DNA of 64,000 bases from Catonia carolina (lineage: Eukaryota > Arthropoda > Insecta > Hemiptera > Achilidae), in the NCBI GenBank assembly GCA_035578175.1, contig JAQMRL010000008.1, forward strand, positions 64,823,041 through 64,887,040. The letters run 5' to 3'. The notes beneath the pieces were generated by a model that made no database searches, was not told the DNA's origin, and was given only the letters and a program-made list of their open reading frames with translations. Positions 24,692 through 36,647 of this stretch are shown here, piece after piece (positions within the stretch are counted from its first letter, which is position 1; every line of letters begins with the position of its first letter). The position numbers and the translations under genes were made by a program.

Positions 24692-25455
24692 TCCATACTA
24701 ATATAATAAAGCAGAAACATCTGTTTGTTTGTTTGTTTGTATGAGGTAATGTCAGAAACTACTGAACTGATTTTAAAAAATCTTTCATTGTTGCATAGCT
24801 TAGAGCTTTCTGATCAATGTAGGCTATTTTGCAACTTTAAGTTACTTTAATTAAGTGAGTTAAGCAACTTAAACTGTGACGATGTCATATTTTAGTTTAT
24901 CGGGTGCATAGCACTGTTATTTTTTCGAGTCCTCTGGATGGTGTATTTTTTGGGCTAGAAGCACGATTCAACTTTTATAATTTATAGAAAAACGTGAAGA
25001 ATAACGTTTGATTCCAAAGACATTAAAAATTCGGAAATATTTAAAAATTTTAATTTTGTACTGTTTTTCATATATTTGTTTTCATTCGACAGGTAAGTGA
25101 GTGAGTCATATATTTCCAATTACTCTGCGCACCGCACCCACGTATTACTGTCTCTTATCTCAGCCATATAATATCAACTGTTTCTTTCTTGTCCATCGGT
25201 ATTCTTCTGTGCATTCAATTCTATTCTGTTAAATTGCAGGGACAAACATTTAAAACGGTGTGTATCCATTTGAGAGTGCTTCCTTCACTCATGGACAACT
25301 TTATATCGGACTTTCTAGAGCTGGAAGTGCAGAAAAACAATTTATTGTGCTGCCACAGGGCAACAAAACCACAAATATTGTATATAGAGAGGTTTTAAAA
25401 CAATTTGATGAGGTCTACATTGCTGCTGTGAAGCGAAGCGAGCGGAGATTGCTAG
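24692..25455 (+). mobile_element. Short Helitron (copy B)
   Basis: Same ends as the copy at 7,548: TC start after A, GAAGCGAAGCGAGCGG subterminal segment, CTAG end before T. The helicase tail FTHGQLYIGLSRA is retained with the same frameshift, so the damage predates the duplication. Confidence 0.75.
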
Positions 25456-25992
25456 TTAATGATAAATCACTAAAGTTATAGGTAGACAAAATATAATAAA
25501 ACATTTACAAAACAATTTATTATGAAATCAGTCCATTTATGTTAACGCCGAGGTTCTGAGCAAAGACACGAAAAAAATATTCATCTGTTAGTAACACTTA
25601 ACGTGGTAAAGCCGTAATGCTACAGTTTTGGAAATCTATAAATAAATGCGGGAGACGTAATAGGACGGCTTCGAATTTTCCGCGCTGTGTAATTTACAAA
25701 GACGTAATATTACGATTCTCGATGTTTTAGAACACTTTTCCGTCATATTAGTTATTTTTTATCACTCTTGATAGCATTTGTGTACCATTTTTGTATAGTA
25801 ACTTCTAAAGATACGAGATTATGTTGTCGTGGTTTGTTTATGTGTTAGTTAATTTTTTCACCATGGCGTCTCCTAGCACGGCTTTAGATGATAGTGATAA
25901 AGTATTTTATATTGTTGAAAAAAGTAATTGTGATTTTTTTGTAATTTATATCTGAGTTTTTATAGTTATTGAATAAGGATATGTATTCAAAT

Positions 25993-26916
25993 TTTGGTAA
26001 TTATATAGAATCAGGGCCCGGCACCGTTTGTAACGATTTTTTTTTAAATCGATACTTTTTTGGGCGCTAAATCCAAATATTAAATTATTTTTCTCCGCAA
26101 ATCACCATGAAATTAGTTATAAGCCTTTTTTTATCATCTACCGATATATAACCTCACTAATTTGTTGTTTTCAATTTTGCCGTTCATTATCGTATAAATG
26201 TTCACTACCAGTTAATAATGTCGTTATATTTACAAATTTAATTTATTAACCATTTAAAATTATATTTATTAATGATTTACAACATTTCAAACTAACCGTA
26301 ACCTATGACGTCATCACTCATACCACATAATGGTGTACACAGAAAATTAACCTTGATTATTTAGTAAATGGTGAGTAGGTTATTGGTTGTTCTATGCAGT
26401 TATAAATGCACATGACTACCGATAACCTACTCATAATAAGGTTAATGGTTAATATATGCAGTTTTACAGGCTAATTTTTTTATAAAATTAAGTCCTAAAG
26501 ATTATTGGTTGTTATATGCAGTTTTAAATGAAAGGTTATCGGTTAGTGTACGCATTTTAATATTTTCGTACAGCTTGTAATGACGTCACAGTATCTTAGA
26601 AAGGTTGATGTTAGTCGGTTAGCAATTTCGTCAATATACAAATATTCAAATACACATCTTTGATCAATAGGTAAAATTAGTTGAAATAGGAACATTTTAG
26701 TCTTCATTTAATGTGTGAATAAAAGTAATTCAAATAAAACGGCAAATTGAAAAATATACGAACAAGTGAGGTTATGTCGGTACATGATAGAAAAGGCCGT
26801 ATAACTAATTTCATGGTGATTTGCGGGGAAAAATAATTTCATATTCGGATTCAGCGCCCAAAAAAGTATCAATTTCAAAAAAATCTTAACGACGGGCCCT
26901 GATTCTATATAATTAC
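25993..26916. mobile_element. Terminal-inverted-repeat DNA element (copy B)
   Basis: Same CAGGGCCCG-bearing inverted ends as 8,862-9,915. The interior is shorter by about one short-repeat unit (around 26,395-26,450), consistent with repeat loss or gain after duplication. Confidence 0.65.
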
Positions 26917-27109
26917 CCAAATTTTAACCTTCATGGTATAATCTTTCATTTTCGATTTTGACAAAACCCTAGTTTTTTGACTTTTAGTTTTTTAAACAAA
27001 TACAAAAATAAGAGTAGAAACAACATTACTGTATGAGAGATTGATATCTTCACAAAGAATTGAATATTAAAATGCAAAAAGAAACACATTTCTTAACTTT
27101 TCTTTTTTT

Positions 27110-27424
27110 TGATTCCTAATATGTGTACGTTGCAATCTGTTCAATTTAGAACAATAACCAACTCCATGACCCAATGAGATGAGGATGACATCTATGACGT
27201 GTAAATGAGCTGTAGTCTTGTACAGACTCAGGCCAACCATTCCTGAGAGAGTATGGTTAGTTGAACCCCAACCATCAAAGTACACCGGTAACCGCTGTCT
27301 AGTATTCAAATCCGTATAAAAGTAACTACCTTTACTAGGATTTGAACCAGGAACCTTCGTCTCCGAAAATCAGCTGTTAAACAGCTGATTTTGGTGACGA
27401 ATATACCTCTAGACCAACCCGGTA
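27110..27424 (-). mobile_element. tRNA-derived SINE (copy B)
   Basis: Counterpart of 10,098-10,452. B box GGTTCAAATCC on the minus strand at about 27,337-27,347, and an A-box-like TTGGTCTAGAGGTA at the outer end. Confidence 0.75.
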
Positions 27425-27563
27425 GGTTATTTTTAACTTCAAATGCAAAAATGTTATGTTGTGTAAAAATGTGCATAAAATGGCCAGCACTGGGTAGTAG
27501 GCATCATGTCAGAGCACCGGCATGTTAAGTGGTAATAATTCATCTAAGTCTAAAATCATGCTG

Positions 27564-27643
27564 TACGTCTTCATGGTGTAATGGTTAGTGCACTAGGCTG
27601 TCTGTACACTGCAAAGCGGAAGGTACCCGGGATCCGGAAAGGT
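27564..27643 (+). repeat. tRNA-like sequence (SINE head), copy B
   Basis: Counterpart of 10,596-10,675, with ATGGTGTAATGGTTAGTGC as the A-box region. The B-box region has mutated (CCCGGGATCC). Confidence 0.45.
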
Positions 27644-27931
27644 TTTCGGCTAGGATCTGGAATTATTACTTGTTAAAACCAACCAATTCTGTACCAGAGC
27701 CCATAATAGTTACCAATAACCAAAGCAGTTTATACCACTTTAAAAAAGTTAAAAAAAAAAAATCTTGTGTGAAACACTCACACGACTTTCTCTTACCATT
27801 GCAAATATTGACCAATATAATCGACATCCTTATCAGACAGTCTTGTCTGATAAGTCAATGCGAGCGGACGTATTTAGTTGTAGGTCTGTCTGCTTTGTTT
27901 ATACAGAGTGGTCAATATCAATATTTAAATA

Positions 27932-28890
27932 ATGAGTTTGTGCGGGAAAAATTTTAAATCGATTAATCCAGTTACTAAGGATAAAATACAGTGTTCAGCG
28001 CGTAAATCTTATTTTCATTCTGCATGTGTGGGGTTGACGGAAACCGATAAAAGTTTCTATCGGAGAGTGATCAGTCATGGAAATGTGTAAATTGCGTAGT
28101 AGAGCGTCGTAGATCCATGAGCAGTTTATCTGAAGAATCGGTTAGGTTGAACATGAATGATATAAGGAAAAATGTTCGGTGAACTGGAGAAGAAAATCTC
28201 TTAGGGACAAATTAATCTGGAGCGAGATCTTGGAGCTTCCCTAACTTTATGTCACGATAAATTAGACGACAATAACCGTATACTGACTAATCAACAAGAA
28301 ATTATTCAGAAACAGAATGAAATCATTAAGCAGTAACGTGATGAAAGTAAGCGATAATGTAAAAAATTGAACGAATTAACTATTAGACTGGATGATCGTG
28401 AGCAGTAAAGTCGGGTAAATTCTTTGGAAATTTATGTGGTCCCCAAAACTCCAATTGAAGACGTCGTACAAATAGTGGGTGAGGTTGGAAAACCTCTCGG
28501 TTTCCAAGTTAAAGAGAGTGTGATTAATGTCTGTCATAGATTCCGAAAAACAGACAACAGACCAACACCTGGAATCATAGTGCGCCTTGTAAGACGTTAA
28601 GACAAAGAGAAGGTGTTGGTAAAAAGACGGATAAAAAGAAATTTATCTGCTCGAGATCTGCGGTTCAATACGGACACTCCTGTTTATGTAAATCAATCTC
28701 TGGCTCCGGGTAGACGTATATTATTTACCAAGACTAAGCTTGTCAAAAATGAGTTTATGTGTAAATATTTGTGGATAGTCAGGTCAGCAAAAATTAATTA
28801 ATTAATTATTACGTGAAGACGAGCAATCACGTGTTTTCATTGTTCCTTCTGATGACGAATTATCAAAAGTTAAAGAGGCATTGAAATAGA
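27932..28890 (+). mobile_element. LINE ORF1 remnant (copy B)
   Basis: Counterpart of 10,961-11,895 with its own extra frameshifts and stops. The finger-like N-terminus, coiled coil and GVKE-like C-terminal domain are still traceable. Confidence 0.7.
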
Positions 28891-29034
28891 TAAGAATCAA
28901 ATTGGAAAGAAAAGTACATTTACCTAATAGAAAAGTTATTTTTATTTTTAATGTAAAGTGTATTCATTTAAGTATCAAATTTATTTTATCTTTATTGTAA
29001 ATTATTTCTGATAATTTGAATGTAATTAAATTAT

Positions 29035-29786
29035 ATTATCAGAATGTACGAGGTCTTAGAACGAAGACAAAGGATTTTTATTTATCTATTTTAAACGAAA
29101 GATGAAACGAAAGATGATGTTATTGTATTAACTGAAACTTGGTTAAATTATATAATTAACGACGGCGAATTGTTTGATGATAGGTATTTATTTAGTTTTT
29201 CGGTGTGATAGAGATTATGACCTTACAGGTCTAAGTCGAGGTAGAGGGGTATTGATAGCGGTACAAAAGTCAAATCCTTTTATAAAAGAAACTCTATCTA
29301 ATGTTTCCGCCTAGGAAAGGTACGAATGTATTCAAGTAAAATTATTATTACCAGATGATACGGTTTATTTGGCTGCTGTTTACTTTAGCCCGTATTCTGA
29401 TTTGTCCGATTTCACTAACTTCTTGGATTAACTGGAAAATAATATTAAGTTCATTCTGATAATATAATTGTAGGGGATTTTAATTTGGGTGAAATTAATT
29501 GTCCAAACTATAGGTTAGAAAATGGTTCCAGTAAAGCAAAAATGTTGTACAATGCGATGTCTTTTTTTAACTTAAATAAATGTAATAATGTATTCAATGC
29601 TTATGGTATAGATCTAATATTGAGTAGTGTTAGTATGGTAACTAGACGGGAGATATATCCTGTGTTAGAGGAAGATTTGCATCATCCTGCACTAGTGTCA
29701 GACATAAAATTACCTAAACCTTTTAGATTTGCACCCAGCAAATCGTTAGATCCAGTACTTTTAATTTTTTTTATTTGCCTAAAGTA
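29035..29786 (+). mobile_element. LINE endonuclease remnant (copy B)
   Basis: Counterpart of 12,050-13,570 without the TTAA element. The longest open piece (29,485-29,787) reads MGEINCPNYRLENGSSKAK onward and corresponds to the second half of the endonuclease. Reverse transcriptase is absent. Confidence 0.75.
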
Positions 29787-30291
29787 AAGATTGTGCAATA
29801 CAGTAATTCTCTCTTAATATGGACATTATCCGTTTTTAATAAATGTAATCTGGAACTCGATCCTTTTTTAGATAATTACAAACAATTCTCATCAAAATGT
29901 TATCAGGCGCTCACCAACCATTAAATGACACAAATTCACAGAACAGACTCACATATTTTTATTTCTTCCTTTCTCTCTTTCTTTTTTCTCTTTTTTCTAC
30001 TGTTTCTTTTTTCCTGTTCTTTTTATTAATTTATTGATAAATAATATTGTTTTTGATCAAGTTTTTCTAAGCTGTAACGTCTTGTCAGCAGCCGTTATAT
30101 TTTTTTTGTTTGAATTCTTGTTCGATTGGCGCTTGATGTTATTTTTCCTGCTTTGTTTCCGTAAGCTAGAGATCTCTGTCGGACGACTACGTAACTTCTC
30201 CTCGTGGTCTGATGCTTTGCAACCTGCATTATGATGACGTCACTGCCAGCTGATTGTATTGTGTAGACGAGTCCGTTTTGCAGTCTTGGTT

Positions 30292-31909
30292 TGTAACATC
30301 TGTTTCCAGATTTGTTACGATTTTAATTTTGTTCGGGTTTAGCGTTCGCTGTTGTCTTTTTGATTGCCGATAATTCGTTATTACTTTGTCAATGATAACT
30401 AAACTCACCGTCCGGTGGTGCGATCTACCGCCTTTACTTCTAACTGCGTTCTGCTATCTCATCGAACGACTCCATTTGCAAGTCATTACACTTGACGTTG
30501 AATTTTCGTTGAGTAAAGTTCGTTCGCTATGTAGTAAATTTTTATTACGTGTATTCTCAATTTTTTAACTTTTGAAAAAGTTAATTCTTCTTGCCCATTA
30601 AACATGGGTTCTAATCCGGGGACGGAAATTGCCGTTCAGTGAATCATACCATTTCAATATTCTGTACATGGGGTTCGACTCCCGAGAAGGACGAATTTTC
30701 ACTTCGTCAACATCCTTTAATTAACGTTCAATGTTTCCTGACATTTTCTTTCATGGATTTACGTGAAGTCAAATCTGGATGAGAATTTCATCACTAAATC
30801 TTCTATTAGCTGTTGCATACGTCAGTAATACTCCGAAAATAAGTGTTAAGTACAAAAGGGTATGTTCATTATTTTATTTATCATGAGAGGAGCTCATCCA
30901 TCTACTTAAGGTGTTTTAAAGTGGAAACCGATACCTTTTGGGGAAATGATCATGCCAAAATTAAGATCCATCTTGTTAACTTCTTGTTTTGGACAGGAAA
31001 GTTAGTGAATTCAAAGTGACCTGCTTGAAATATTTTCCTGTTAAATCTTTTGCTAAACTAAAGCAATCAGGAACATTGATCTATAAAATTTAACTATTCA
31101 TTCCATACATTTTTTTACAATTATTATTCTTAATTTACACTTTATTAAGAAGGCTGAATTTGAATTTATGTATTTTTCTAAATTTAAAATTCTAAAAGAT
31201 AAAATTTAACTATTCATTTCATAAATTTTTTTACAATTATTATTCGTATTTTATATTTTATTAAAAAGGTTGAATTTGAATTTAGTATTTTTCTGAATTT
31301 GAAAATTCTAAAAGGTAAACTTTAACTTCTGGTTAATCAATTTTTATATTTGTGAAACAACATTTATATAGTACAACTTTGTATGTCTCTACATATTTGC
31401 ACTTATATATATATATATATATACTAAATATTTTATAACTTGTGGAATTTAAGGTAATAATGATAAAATATATATTGAATAGGAAGCTGCTAGCATGCTA
31501 AACTTGAAAATAAAAGTTTAAATTCAACTATTTTGGCCATTTCGATTTTCAGTTATCATTTAATGAGTATATCTTTAAATATTTTATTGTTTTACTTAAT
31601 ATTTATAATAATTTACCTCAGGTAGTACATTTTTTATTTGGATCTGATATTGTATTAGACTTTTCAGCTATTTAAGATTGGGTAACCTTGTACAATTTTG
31701 GCTGTTTACATTATATATTTATTGTTATAAATTAAATTATTTTACTACTTAGCCTACTTTTCCAGATTTATTTCATTTATGCAACGATTACCCGAGTGTT
31801 TGTTTTTTTGAGCTTCCTTGATCTTTTTTTTATGTTTTGTTAACACCCCTGTCGACCTATCTCTTTTGTTTGCCGTATGTGTTCCCGGCAGCGATAGGGG
31901 TGTTTTACA
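30292..31909. mobile_element. Solo LTR
   Basis: Begins TGTAACATCTG, ends GGTGTTTTACA, flanked by GGTT on both sides (30,288-30,291 and 31,910-31,913). Copy A has a single GGTT at the matching place (about 14,089), an exact empty site. The 1.6-kb length is long for an LTR. No gag or pol is inside. Confidence 0.8.
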
Positions 31910-32389
31910 GGTTAGAACCGGTCACATTATTAATAATGTAATAATTATTCAGTTCATTTTATCTTTTGCGGTTTTTCGTGAAAAACTCGATGCTTCTTAT
32001 ACCCAATTTGGTAAGTGTTACTTTTGTTTATTTTTATTTTATTCAGGCAAAACTGAAAATTTTTTACAGCTAATTTTGACTTGCCAATTTATTAGGGCTT
32101 GGTCGTTATTCTTGTATTTTTTTCAAGTAAAATCTGCGTTTTTATATTGAAACAAATTACTTTGTTTAATGAAAACCGGAACGAATCTGGTCATTCTTTT
32201 TAAGAAGAGTGTGTAAATTTTGTAATTACAATTTATTGTATGATTATGTTAATTAGAATGTCGTTATTGTTAATGGTTCGTTCGCATTAATTGCCTGTCT
32301 GTTAAAAATTATTGATTGCTCAATGCTGTGTATCATGTTGTTAATTTGGATTTTAATTTTTAATTTAAGGCGATTTAAAAAATAATTGT

Positions 32390-32592
32390 AGGAGCCGTTT
32401 TTGAGAAAATCGCATACAAGTGAAAAATGACACGAATAAACTACTACTTCCAGTTGACCGATTTAAATGAATAATAACATAAGTTTCAAGTTTCAAGTTT
32501 ATACAATGTACGATGTTCCGTTTCTGAGATATTTTGTTCACCCATACACACACACGCAGGCACGCGCATGCACGCGCACACACACACGCGCG

Positions 32593-32625
<33 letters not shown>

Positions 32626-32762
32626 GCAGAACAATCGCTAAAAACATATTTTTTAGGTTCAGGGGGTTTGAAAACGAGTAGATTCGGTGAAAACTCCATT
32701 TCGAAAAATCGACATGAAACAATACTTTTCTTCCTACATATTCATATAGGCAAGTGAAAGTA
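32390..32762 (-). repeat. R1 repeat, partial, inverted (copy B)
   Basis: Counterpart of 14,570-14,955. The CA array here has a run of CG dinucleotides (32,587-32,600). An 18-base or larger deletion removed the TTCGTGTCGGGTC part near 32,470. Confidence 0.7.
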
Positions 32763-32797
32763 TAAAATGGTAATTAAAATATTCTTGAATAACTTAC

Positions 32798-33061
32798 AGA
32801 ATCTTGGTATGCGATTTTATACGCTTCCTTTCTTGGTTTAAGGGATAATGCAATAGCTACAGTTTTCCCATTTTCTGATACAGCCCTTAGTGCAGTATTT
32901 TCTTTAAGTGCTGTTAAACAAGCCCAATCATCATACAAAGGAAGTTTTCTAATGCCACATGCTTTAAACAAAGGCATCTCAGCGTAATACGCCTTTTCTA
33001 ATATTTCATAAACAGCTTCCTTATGTTCTAATGTTGCCAATTCTATTGTATATCCTTTCAT
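32798..33061 (-). CDS. GNAT copy B, first coding exon
   Basis: 88 codons from MKGYTIELATLEHKEA to ...KIAYQDS, donor GTAAGT at 32,797 downward, acceptor TTTTTCAG at 33,077 upward, so the ATG lies 15 bases into the exon behind a short UTR piece. Alternative upstream ATGs in the same frame (to 33,118) lie in the presumed intron and are rejected. The frame is open throughout, unlike copy A, which has a stop at the leucine of MPLFKACG. It pairs with the exon at 22,794-23,159 to make a complete GNAT-fold acetyltransferase. Confidence 0.75.
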
Positions 33062-33552
33062 TATTTTTCCTGCAACCTGAAAAAAAATCATAATTTTTAT
33101 TATTTCTGTAGACGTCAAACGTAAATTTATGTATTAAAATAATTTCTACGTTTTTAAATTTAACGGTTAATGATCTACATTCTTTTAAATTCTTCCACCA
33201 TTATAACAGGAGTTATTAAAGAACAAATTAATAGCGGTTTCTTACATTGTTTTCGGAGGAATGTAAATTAAATTATAATATTTGCAGAGTTTCGTGATTC
33301 AAATTCTGCGTGAGGTATAGGGGATTTTCCGCTGAGTTGTTTCTTTTTGGGAAAAGTTGGCCGAGTCACAACCATCACCAAAATGTTATATCATTTTTTG
33401 TAAAGTAATCACATATCTTGTAATATTAAAAGAAAAATTTGGTTATTTTGTTGACAGCCGTTTTTTCTTTTGAAGAAGATACAAGTTGATTATCCTAGAT
33501 CACGTTAAAAATGAAGAGATTTTGAAGAAGTCGACAAAAAAAAATAATTGAT

Positions 33553-33822
33553 AAAATTGAGGAGCCAATCATCTGGCACGGTTACCCTACCGACTAAAAT
33601 TGCAGGAAAAAAGTTTTCCAAAAAAGATTTGGGTATGGGTAGCCAAACGGAGAAATTGAGGACGACCGAGAAAGGGTTGGACGCAATGTGTTATTATAGG
33701 TATGGAGACGAGGAGTCTAAGGTCTGAAGATGTGTTGAATAGAAATGAATGGCGTCATGAGTTGCGGCAAATGATCGATCTCAAACAAACAGCCTCTACA
33801 TTAAATAAAAATAAATAAATAA
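33553..33822 (+). mobile_element. LINE 3' end fragment (copy B)
   Basis: Counterpart of 15,766-16,015, ending in AAATAAATAAATA. Coding similarity to a LINE C-terminus (EDVLNRNEWRHELR) is still readable. Confidence 0.6.
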
Positions 33823-34104
33823 ATACTAAAAATAATCAATTTTTGTGTTTTGAGAAATACTCATACAAATGGAGTTGCAAAGTTACAGAGAAAAACATTT
33901 ATAAAGCAAAATAAAAATTCAAAAAATTCCTGATTTAAAAATAATTTAAATAGACTAAGTAGAGCACAATACACAATACAAAATGAAATGAAAAAAATCA
34001 TATTTAATCTAAATTAATCTTTAGCAAATCTCTTCAAACTAAAAGAAATTTTCATTATTATTAACAACCATGCAAATGCAGATAACAATACTATTAATTT
34101 ATTT

Positions 34105-34106
<2 letters not shown>

Positions 34107-34157
<51 letters not shown>

Positions 34158-34160
34158 TAT
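34107..34160. repeat. (CA)n microsatellite
   Basis: About 50 bases of CA with one interruption. The matching site in copy A (16,285-16,345) is shorter and mixed with CG. Confidence 0.9.
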
Positions 34161-34215
34161 ATAAGCACACCGGCATACTCAATCACACAAATAGAAAAAA
34201 TACAATAGTATAATA

Positions 34216-35013
34216 TAGTACATCTACGACTGCCAATTTTATTTGACAAGCTAGTTAACCAAAGCCACAGATAAGTTTTCTAATCTCAATTGCATTGCAG
34301 GTATAGTAATATAAGTTGTTAAGTTTTTTTTAAACTTTAACTTGATGAAAGTACCAACAACCTATCCTGCTCTCTGACTACATTTCTGATATATGTAGTT
34401 AAATACTTCAGTCTAATGTCGTTAAAAATCGGACAGTGTAGCAAGAAGTGAGCAAACTTTTCTTTCACCCTCAAATTACACAACTCTTTTCAATAATTTA
34501 AAAAAACCGGAATTATTTACATACACGAAAATAGCTCTGTCCGTAGCCAGCCTTGCTGCGGTATACATATCAGTTTAAGAACGTTAATATTAAATCGCAA
34601 ATGTTCTCCTATTTCAAAGTTCGGGTTAAGGTACTTATATGCCCGGAAATTTACAGAAGCGATTGCTCTCTGTCTATCCGACTCCCAAACAGCATTCAAA
34701 TGAACAGCCGCTATAATAATAAAAGTAATGATGATTTTTTCTTCTCTTTTCAGCTGTTGCAATATCTAGGGACACTAGTGAACCATCATTTACGCTGTGG
34801 ATTACACCTTTCTAAGGACAGATTGTCAAACCTAAAATATTCAAACTAGTCGTGTCTAAATGAAATAAAACACATTATTTTCTCTACACGGAATTGGTAA
34901 AATAATCACGTGACCGTGTTTGAGCAATGATGGCTTGAGGGGAGTCGGATGACCTAATCATAATTTGTACAATATAGGTACATTTATCTCAGAGTACAAG
35001 TAAACTGACAGTA
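34216..35013. other. Unique sequence between segmental copy B and the mariner
   Basis: No feature recognised. Two overlapping 80- to 98-codon frames on opposite strands (34,517-34,849) have no recognisable similarity. Confidence 0.4.
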
Positions 35014-35142
35014 CGAGGTGTGGCTATTAAACGCTATTAAATTGCAACGCTCCATGCGAATTTTCCATTGTTGGAAAGAGTGCTGGAAGTCATTTTCTGT
35101 CAGCTCCTTCAGGACACGTGCCGCTTTCTCTTTTACAGCTTC
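35014..35142 (-). mobile_element. Mariner fragment, left part (transposase C-terminus)
   Basis: Starts after TA at 35,012 with a mariner-type end GAGGTGTGGCTATTAAA. Minus-strand coding continues VEAVKEKAARVLKELTEND then FQ..WKIRMERC, the classic mariner transposase C-terminus. The frame is cut exactly at the palindromic element and resumes beyond it at 50,249 (...KSALKGTRFESV). Confidence 0.85.
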
Positions 35143-35148
35143 CACTGA
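35143..35148 (+). repeat. 6-bp target-site duplication, left
   Basis: CACTGA directly before the AG start of the element, identical to 50,243-50,248. Removing the element and one copy restores a continuous mariner reading frame (...ESVEAVKEK). Confidence 0.9.
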
Positions 35149-35173
35149 AGTAGTGTAAAAAAGCCGATTCTGG

Positions 35174-35252
35174 GAAGACCTTGACCTTTGACCTGGCGGC
35201 TCTGACGCAACCCGGGTCATAACCTTGACCTTTGACCTTGACCTGTCACGTA
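35174..35252 (+). promoter_or_regulatory. Subterminal TGACCTT/TGACCTTTGACC repeats
   Basis: Within 35-100 bases of the tip, ACCTTGACCTTTGACCTGG and TGACCTTTGACCTTGACCTG lie as two clusters. On the other strand these read AGGTCAAAGGTCA (a nuclear-receptor DR1-type site) and TCAAGGTCA (FTZ-F1/ERR-type half site). The mirror copy is at about 50,140-50,217. They could be replication-origin or terminal-protein sites rather than receptor sites. Confidence 0.4.
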
Positions 35253-35255
35253 CCC

Positions 35256-35298
<43 letters not shown>

Positions 35299-35345
35299 GC
35301 CCAAAAAAAAAAAAAAAAAACCGCCAAATTTTTTCCCCGCCAAAT
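35256..35345 (+). repeat. Poly-A blocks separated by CCCGCC
   Basis: Two A-runs separated by TCCCGCCC here. The mirror region (about 50,008-50,138) has four runs separated by CCCGCC or CCCGTC and extra T interruptions, making the right arm 54 bases longer. This is slippage-prone sequence. The glycine/phenylalanine and lysine/proline open frames over it are artefacts. Confidence 0.85.
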
Positions 35346-35402
35346 TTTCAAATCCGATTTTCTCCGCAACCGCTGGGCCGATTTTGATGCGGGCGGTACC
35401 CA

Positions 35403-35805
35403 CGTGACCGGGAGATCGAGATCTACAAGATAAGCCCTAATCCGTAGCCGTATCCCCGATGGAACCTGAGATAGCTTGTAACACGTGACCTGGTTATCAG
35501 ATCGACGAGGTTCAGGTGCGCGCAGGATCCGGACATTCCGTAGAACGCGTTACGTCCGGTTTCGACCGTTAGGTTCTTTCGGGACCCTAAATATATAAAT
35601 TTAGGAAATATGTTACCACCAAAAAATAACGCGGGACGGGCCGCAAGACTCGTCGCACCACCCGCAGGACATCCGTAGCACTACCTGACGAGGTGAAGAC
35701 TAATGATTGGGGCGATGAAATCTGTTTATTTGCAACTCTATTTTTTAATTTTGACAATGACGCATGTTGTTGTTACGAGTCACGTGGTATGCGCATGCCT
35801 TTCAT
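35403..35805. other. Arm sequence without recognised feature
   Basis: GC-richer sequence with CACGTG at 35,401-35,406 and several CG-rich stretches. No open frame of note. Mirror at about 49,532-49,934. Confidence 0.4.
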
Positions 35806-36008
35806 TGACGTCATTCGTTTTTTATCTATGCACGCGCCAGACTATTGATCGGGATGATGCAACTTGTTATTGCAATTAAAGATGATGCAACGTGTTTACT
35901 TTGTTTATTTGCAGTGACGTCATCCGTTTTTTATCTGTGCACGCGCCAGACTATTGATCGGGATGATGCAACTTGTTTATTGCAATTAATTTTTCTAGAT
36001 GATGCAAC
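35806..36008 (+). repeat. Iteron-like repeats, left arm
   Basis: GATGATGCAAC occurs four times (35,853, 35,881, 35,962, 35,998) and TGACGTCA twice (35,806 and 35,915). They are embedded in a roughly 109-base direct repeat that also carries GCACGCGCCAGACTATTGAT. Spacing is irregular. It may be an enhancer (CRE plus CARE-like sites) or a replication element. Confidence 0.5.
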
Positions 36009-36189
36009 ATATCATCCGTTAAAGTCACGAGCCGCCGACTCAGCGATAAGGTGTTTGTTTCAATTTTTTAAAAAACCGTTAACGTCATACCGCTTGTTAT
36101 TCTCATTATGTACACAGAACTGCAGATTCAGCGTTTCCATTGTATTTGAATAGATCACATGTATTAGCATAGGGAAATCGCATGTATAA

Positions 36190-36537
36190 ATTTTTTTATT
36201 CCTAATTTGTGTACGACGCAATCTGTTCAATTCAGAACAATAAGCAACCCTATGACCCAATGAGATGAGGATGATGTGTATGACGTGTAAATGTGGTGTA
36301 GTCTTGTACAGACCCAGACCGACCATTCCTGAGAGAGTATGGTTAATTGAACCCCAACCACCAAAGTACACTGGTAACCACTGTCTAGTATTCAAATCCA
36401 TATAAAAGTAACTACCTTTACTAGGATTTGAACCAGGAACCTTCGTCTCCGAAAATCAGCTGTTAAAAATCAGCTGTTAAACAGCTGATAAACAGCTGTT
36501 AAAAATCAGCTGTTAAACAGCTGATTTTGACGACGAT
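36190..36537 (-). mobile_element. SINE inside left arm
   Basis: Same family as 57,797-58,125 but lacking the extreme 5' end. The CAGCTGTTTAACAGCTG palindrome of the SINE head has expanded into an array of six to seven CAGCTG sites (36,459-36,526). It sits a few bases upstream of the polymerase TATA box. The same insertion is at the mirror position in the right arm. Confidence 0.8.
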
Positions 36538-36542
36538 ACAAG

Positions 36543-36584
36543 TATAAAAGCGCGTCGATTTTACCATCGAATCATACCATCAGT
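36543..36584 (+). promoter_or_regulatory. Core promoter of left DNA polymerase gene
   Basis: TATAAAAG at 36,543-36,550. Initiator candidates are TCATA with A at 36,574 (31 bases from the TATA) and the better arthropod match TCAGT with A at 36,582. The predicted transcript then meets a strong donor at 36,648. Confidence 0.6.
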
Positions 36585-36647
36585 AGCAACTGCGTCTGAT
36601 AGTTCTCCCGACAACCCTACCTGTCAGCTCTTCGAGTTTATTGAAAG

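Larger units (their letters stand above)
19734..34215. repeat. Segmental duplication, copy B
   Basis: Second copy of the GNAT-bearing block (copy A at 1-16,405), same orientation. Relative to A it lacks the 1.85-kb tandem repeat, the LTR at 3,549 and the TTAA element, and it has gained two solo LTRs (21,385-22,592 and 30,292-31,909). Confidence 0.85.

Noticed and set aside
34984..35403. 139-codon minus-strand frame mixing a mariner C-terminus with a phenylalanine/glycine run
   Set aside because: It crosses the element boundary and a poly-A tract. Only the mariner part (before 35,143) is meaningful.
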